From Chitinophagaceae bacterium (GTDB taxonomy: Bacteria; Bacteroidota; Bacteroidia; Chitinophagales; Chitinophagaceae), in assembly GCA_016710935.1 (NCBI GenBank), contig JADJTY010000009.1:62001-126000 (forward strand): 64,000 nucleotides of DNA. The letters run 5' to 3'. The translations under genes were made by a program, and so were the position numbers. The notes under the pieces are model-generated. The model did no database searches, was not told where the DNA came from, and worked only from the letters and a program-made list of their open reading frames with translations. This document shows positions 63,901-64,000 of this stretch, one piece after another; within the stretch, counting starts at the first letter, position 1; every line of letters starts with the position of its first letter.

Positions 63901-64000
63901 CCAGTGGTAAGTTCCAGGTTAGGTATTACAGTGTTGCAAACAACGTGTTGCCAAGATTCTTAACAATTTATGATTCTAAAGGCGACCGCGTTTTGTCACA
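54915..64000 (+). CDS. Giant secreted M36-type metalloprotease, runs off the window
   Basis: The same frame is open from ATG 54915 to the last base, at least 3,028 residues. Order: Sec signal (MRKIIPLIVLMLLSVFFTKA), a propeptide, an M36 fungalysin domain with HEFFH at 614-618 and a Glu at 642 (GEGWSDY), interrupted by a PA-like insert (about 488-590), two near-identical 104-residue Ig-like repeats (about 831-1034), a Gly-rich region (about 1134-1369), three P/Homo B-like domains (about 1523-1672, 2096-2272 and 2370-2560), Ig/PKD-like stretches, and a terminal IYPNPTSGKFQVRYY sorting domain for type IX secretion. Extracellular peptide and matrix degradation is the likely job. The C-terminus lies outside. 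Confidence 0.9.
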   Translation, partial: MRKIIPLIVLMLLSVFFTKAQNVTQADANIALQLVDANKAVIGITSGEIANSKVTSTYEDRSTGMRYVYLQQSFKDRLVYNQMLVLAFKAGKLISSTGSFLQNMERFTNGSSATATVTPADAVRTAILDAKADVPALITVLSTLENGKKYDFGKLNIASENITAELMWLPIDDGKNITAVKLVWQVQLFPVKNSDYWNIRVDAVNNMVVNKTSLTVSENFDQFVTTNLPAFMKAANTTQQRTLNNTGLVAENTQKNAMSGPSLVGTANYTVIPFPAESPMHPGGTAAVRTNPWTLAGGNAVSLGWHNDGAADYTSSRGNNVWAQEDRDNNNATFGIMAQSTTTPDPLNFTYAGQPDYTVQPITAGFQQFSLTNLFYWNNLCHDLTYNYGFTEPAGNFQNNNQGRGGIGNDYVIADGQDAGGLNNANMSTPPDGSRPRMQMYLGSPTASTTTMTVNAPPVIAGSYTAVEGAMSTANLLANVGPVTNQVVWYNDDAPGNTHYACNAPANSVAGKIALIVRGFGGAVCTATVPFTVKVKNAQDAGAVAVIVVNNAPGAPIVMGGTDNTITIPAVMISDVDGAIIAAQLANNVNVTLAGTPPGSVQLDGSIDNGVVAHEFFHGVSNRLTGGPATTSCLSNQEQAGEGWSDYMALMMNTNWATATPAGGSIARPIGNYLFGFPLNGPGIRQYPYSTNIAINPLTYSTLPTQVVPHGVGTVFCTALWEMTWEIIQSRGISTNIFDNSLTGGNVVAFRIMMEGLKLQNCSPGFIDARNAILAADRALYGGADTCAIWKAFAKRGMGFSALQGSSGSIGDQTPAFDLPPACLVVAAPLVTINQAAAQPDPTTTSPINFTVVFDQAVTGFATGDVVLTGTAGATLATVTGSGANYTVAVTGMTSSGTVIATIPAGVCQNAAAQTNLASTSTDNTVTYNMVPPTVTINQAAAQADPTGTSPINFTVVFDQAVTGFTTGDVTLTGTAGATTGTVTGTGTTYNVAVTGMTGSGTVIATVPAGVAQNASAQNNLASTSTDNTVTYNAPPGCTSVDPVPNQTVCNNSPTTAVNFTSSTPGTTFSWVNNTPSIGLAANGTGNIPSFIATNATALPVTATIIVTPVLTIVTPTTTTFNFTGGAQTFTVPAGVSSINITTLGAEGGTGATGGNAATGGAGGRGSRATGTLAVTPGQVLNIFVGGAGGAPTAGFNGGGTGGNANSGGGGGASDVRFPGAASADRILVAGGGGGGGRAGCELNTVAGGAGGNGDGNGANGTDAPTSGGFAGGGFGAIGVTPGAAGIGCGGFLGNPGLAGFGPAGGNGGGGQTCCCFNFASVPGGGGGGGGFLGGAGGGGGSAGTVGCSGNDKGAGGGGAGGTSYTGGVTAGAVTTNIQTGNGQVVLNYNVTTICNGPTTAFTITVNPTATVNVVPDQQLCAGSPTLPVNFTSATPNVVFNWTNNTPAIGLAAAGTGNIPSFVAQNPGNTPLVATVTVTPSLPIGPGIPAGNFNFTNAANIAIPGSGTGSGSGSGANPYPSNITVSGIPTTGVSVESIRLTNIQHTWSDDIGVLLVGPGGQKFVPLARVGGTTGFDVATTITIRDGSPAMPTGSAAIPTGTYGPTAGATAIWPAPAPGTPYNYAAPAGTSTFANTFNTTSNYNGTWSLYVTDMAAGDIGNIAGGWGITLVTPAIPPAVCVGTPRSFTITVNPNPSIIIVADPGTTLCEGDPTLLTVYDAAGSGPVSLTQSGSQVPVPGSVSCNAGGLHTDNSYWRAYNLAALGLPSALTVNTVTFGIEQASGGAQPVTVRLYTQNAGPAFPGGTRTLVGTQAATVNKATLTTQTVTLATPVVVPNTAVLIVELFTPSGQATGRSFFIGSNPAAQTGPSYLSAATCGVNTPTDVAVIGFPNMRIILNVAGTVGATGPISTGTFLWSPAAGLSSTTSNPVAASPMNTTTYTVVRTTPGGCTRTATVTITVNKRPVVTTQPVNEVRCAGATATFTVGATGTGLIYQWQESLAGCAGPWNNIANGAPYSGANTATLTINPVSGALSGRGYRCVVTGICAPWNPPTNVSNCATLTVNPLPVVTITPAGPVCGGVAGLFGTQLSTASAPPPVPGSCTTASGAISVAVPDNTANGVSTTLAVSCVPANATVTGIRVNFNMPGHTYVGDMIMNLRAPNGTILNLAKYMSGTATQAGTYPNAGFVNTTISSSGTAALGTATTTPITGTWKADLLNGTIPFTIQEIAGFTSTATNWNQLFSVPNGTWTLAMADGGPGDVGTLTNWSITVEYTTPGTTGSTLSYVWAPVTGLYNDAQATIPYTGTNTPVVYAAPTVQTTYTVTATDVATGCVSTASVLVNYTPPAPTVTPSSVTMCLGDPAVKLKATSSQSFTTSFNSGTLALTIPDGPATWPQTVFPGVVTPNLAVSGIPANATITGMSVKLNLTHTYIADMVIVVKAPNGQVFNIDANVNRTGGAGANFINTIISTASTTPLSSALPPYTGTFAPDAVGATYIVNGPGGGNTFPGGPTSPAGYIPTTTNHNNLYSVPNGNWTLGMYDWGAGDLGTLTNWELTVNYTTGVVASPAVWSPAAGLFHDAAATVPYVAGTRVDSVWTRPTPSGVYPYTVTVNNMITSGSVITLPPQAGTFTGSVRGYWFTAPSAFTMSSVEVPTTASTGAQSIAVVRFNGATPPPAFPGTTNAFTTLFLTQNNPAPGAIPVNISVNAGDVIGIMGYRGTVNSYTGVAPNTTVINGTTVNLIRMGMQFPLTTTAPQQIWQEPAGAISRVLFSTAQTGVGTCQSPTRTVIVTVNAPTVLNAQLPANQTICTDKVATFTVAVTAGTGPHSYQWQVSTNGGGTWANVNNGGVYSGATTATLTITAPPVTMNGYQYRAIVNGAAPCAAQTSRAATLTVNALPAFSISANPTSLLPGMQTTIAASTITPPAAPFVYSWIRNGVVLSSPALGVVSGLGTANLRVDVDGMGDYQLRVTDANGCTNISNTVTIKDSASGKCFIYPNPTSGKFQVRYYSVANNVLPRFLTIYDSKGDRVLS
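57405..58015 (+). repeat. Tandem Ig-like repeat in the M36 gene
   Basis: Units start at 57405 and 57717, period 312 bases (104 codons). Both read VTINQAAAQ, PINFTVVFDQAVTGF, NLASTSTDNTVTYN, with only scattered differences. They are recent duplicates and candidate sites for copy-number change. Confidence 0.85.

Noticed and set aside
1..64000. Insertion sequences or REP-associated transposase
   Set aside because: No transposase-like frame was seen anywhere in the window.

Overview
The window looks like a chromosome segment of a member of the Bacteroidota, most likely the Chitinophagaceae or a close relative. The evidence is a fused CcoN-CcoO cbb3 oxidase, a clade II (Sec-type) N2O reductase with its nos accessory genes, TTTG-type promoter elements instead of Shine-Dalgarno-led starts, a SusC-free but T9SS-secreted giant protease, a Bacteroidetes-type tyrosine integrase and a tmRNA. 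No species can be named from the sequence alone.

Layout. (1) 1-10.3 kb: a response-regulator/Crp fusion (cut by the window edge), then a minus-strand cco operon (ccoS, ccoNO, ccoQ-like, ccoP, ccoG, ccoH/fixH, TauE/SafE-like) and the copper ATPase ccoI. TGAT-N4-ATCA boxes lie in front of ccoS. (2) 10.3-11.15 kb: a gene-free stretch with REP-like palindromes and a 94-bp tandem repeat. (3) 11.1-15 kb: stress and nitrosative-stress genes (LOG protein, OsmC, Usp, fasciclin lipoprotein, truncated hemoglobin, hemerythrin). (4) 15-24.3 kb: a minus-strand nos operon (cytochrome c, nosZ, nosL fusion, nosD, nosF, nosY), a divergent Crp/Fnr gene, a polytopic membrane protein and an Fe-S repair protein (RIC). 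The same TGAT-N4-ATCA box lies in front of the outer genes. (5) 24.6-28.7 kb: tryptophanase, PepD and small envelope proteins. (6) 28.8-42.9 kb: an AraC-type regulator, a large hybrid histidine kinase, a response regulator, an HPt protein, an Mla-type lipid transport operon, a MacAB-like efflux operon, and a stress set (CsbD, YtxH, Dps and others). Five promoters in this part share one fixed two-site architecture.

(7) 42.9-54.2 kb: a genomic island of about 11.2 kb inserted at the 3' end of the tmRNA gene. It is bounded by an exact 20-bp direct repeat, one copy of which is the tmRNA 3' end. It carries a Fic protein with a presumed DNA-binding N-terminus and four 24-bp operator repeats, a tight three-gene operon (patatin-like lipase, HExxH metallopeptidase, MBL-fold hydrolase), an orphan C-terminal domain of a contractile-injection tape-measure protein, a DUF5675 cassette with three related micropeptides of 15-18 residues and two small membrane proteins, and a truncated integrase. 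(8) 54.9-64 kb: one open frame for an M36-type secreted metalloprotease of at least 3,028 residues, with Ig-like, Gly-rich and P-domain-like modules and a C-terminal sorting domain, cut by the window end.

A notable feature is that nosZ, nosD, ccoP and ccoG, but no other gene examined, carry frameshifts or a stop codon, mostly in homopolymers. These are either assembly errors or real decay of the low-oxygen respiration genes. In ccoG the lesion coincides with an A AAA AAG slippery heptamer, so a programmed shift cannot be excluded.
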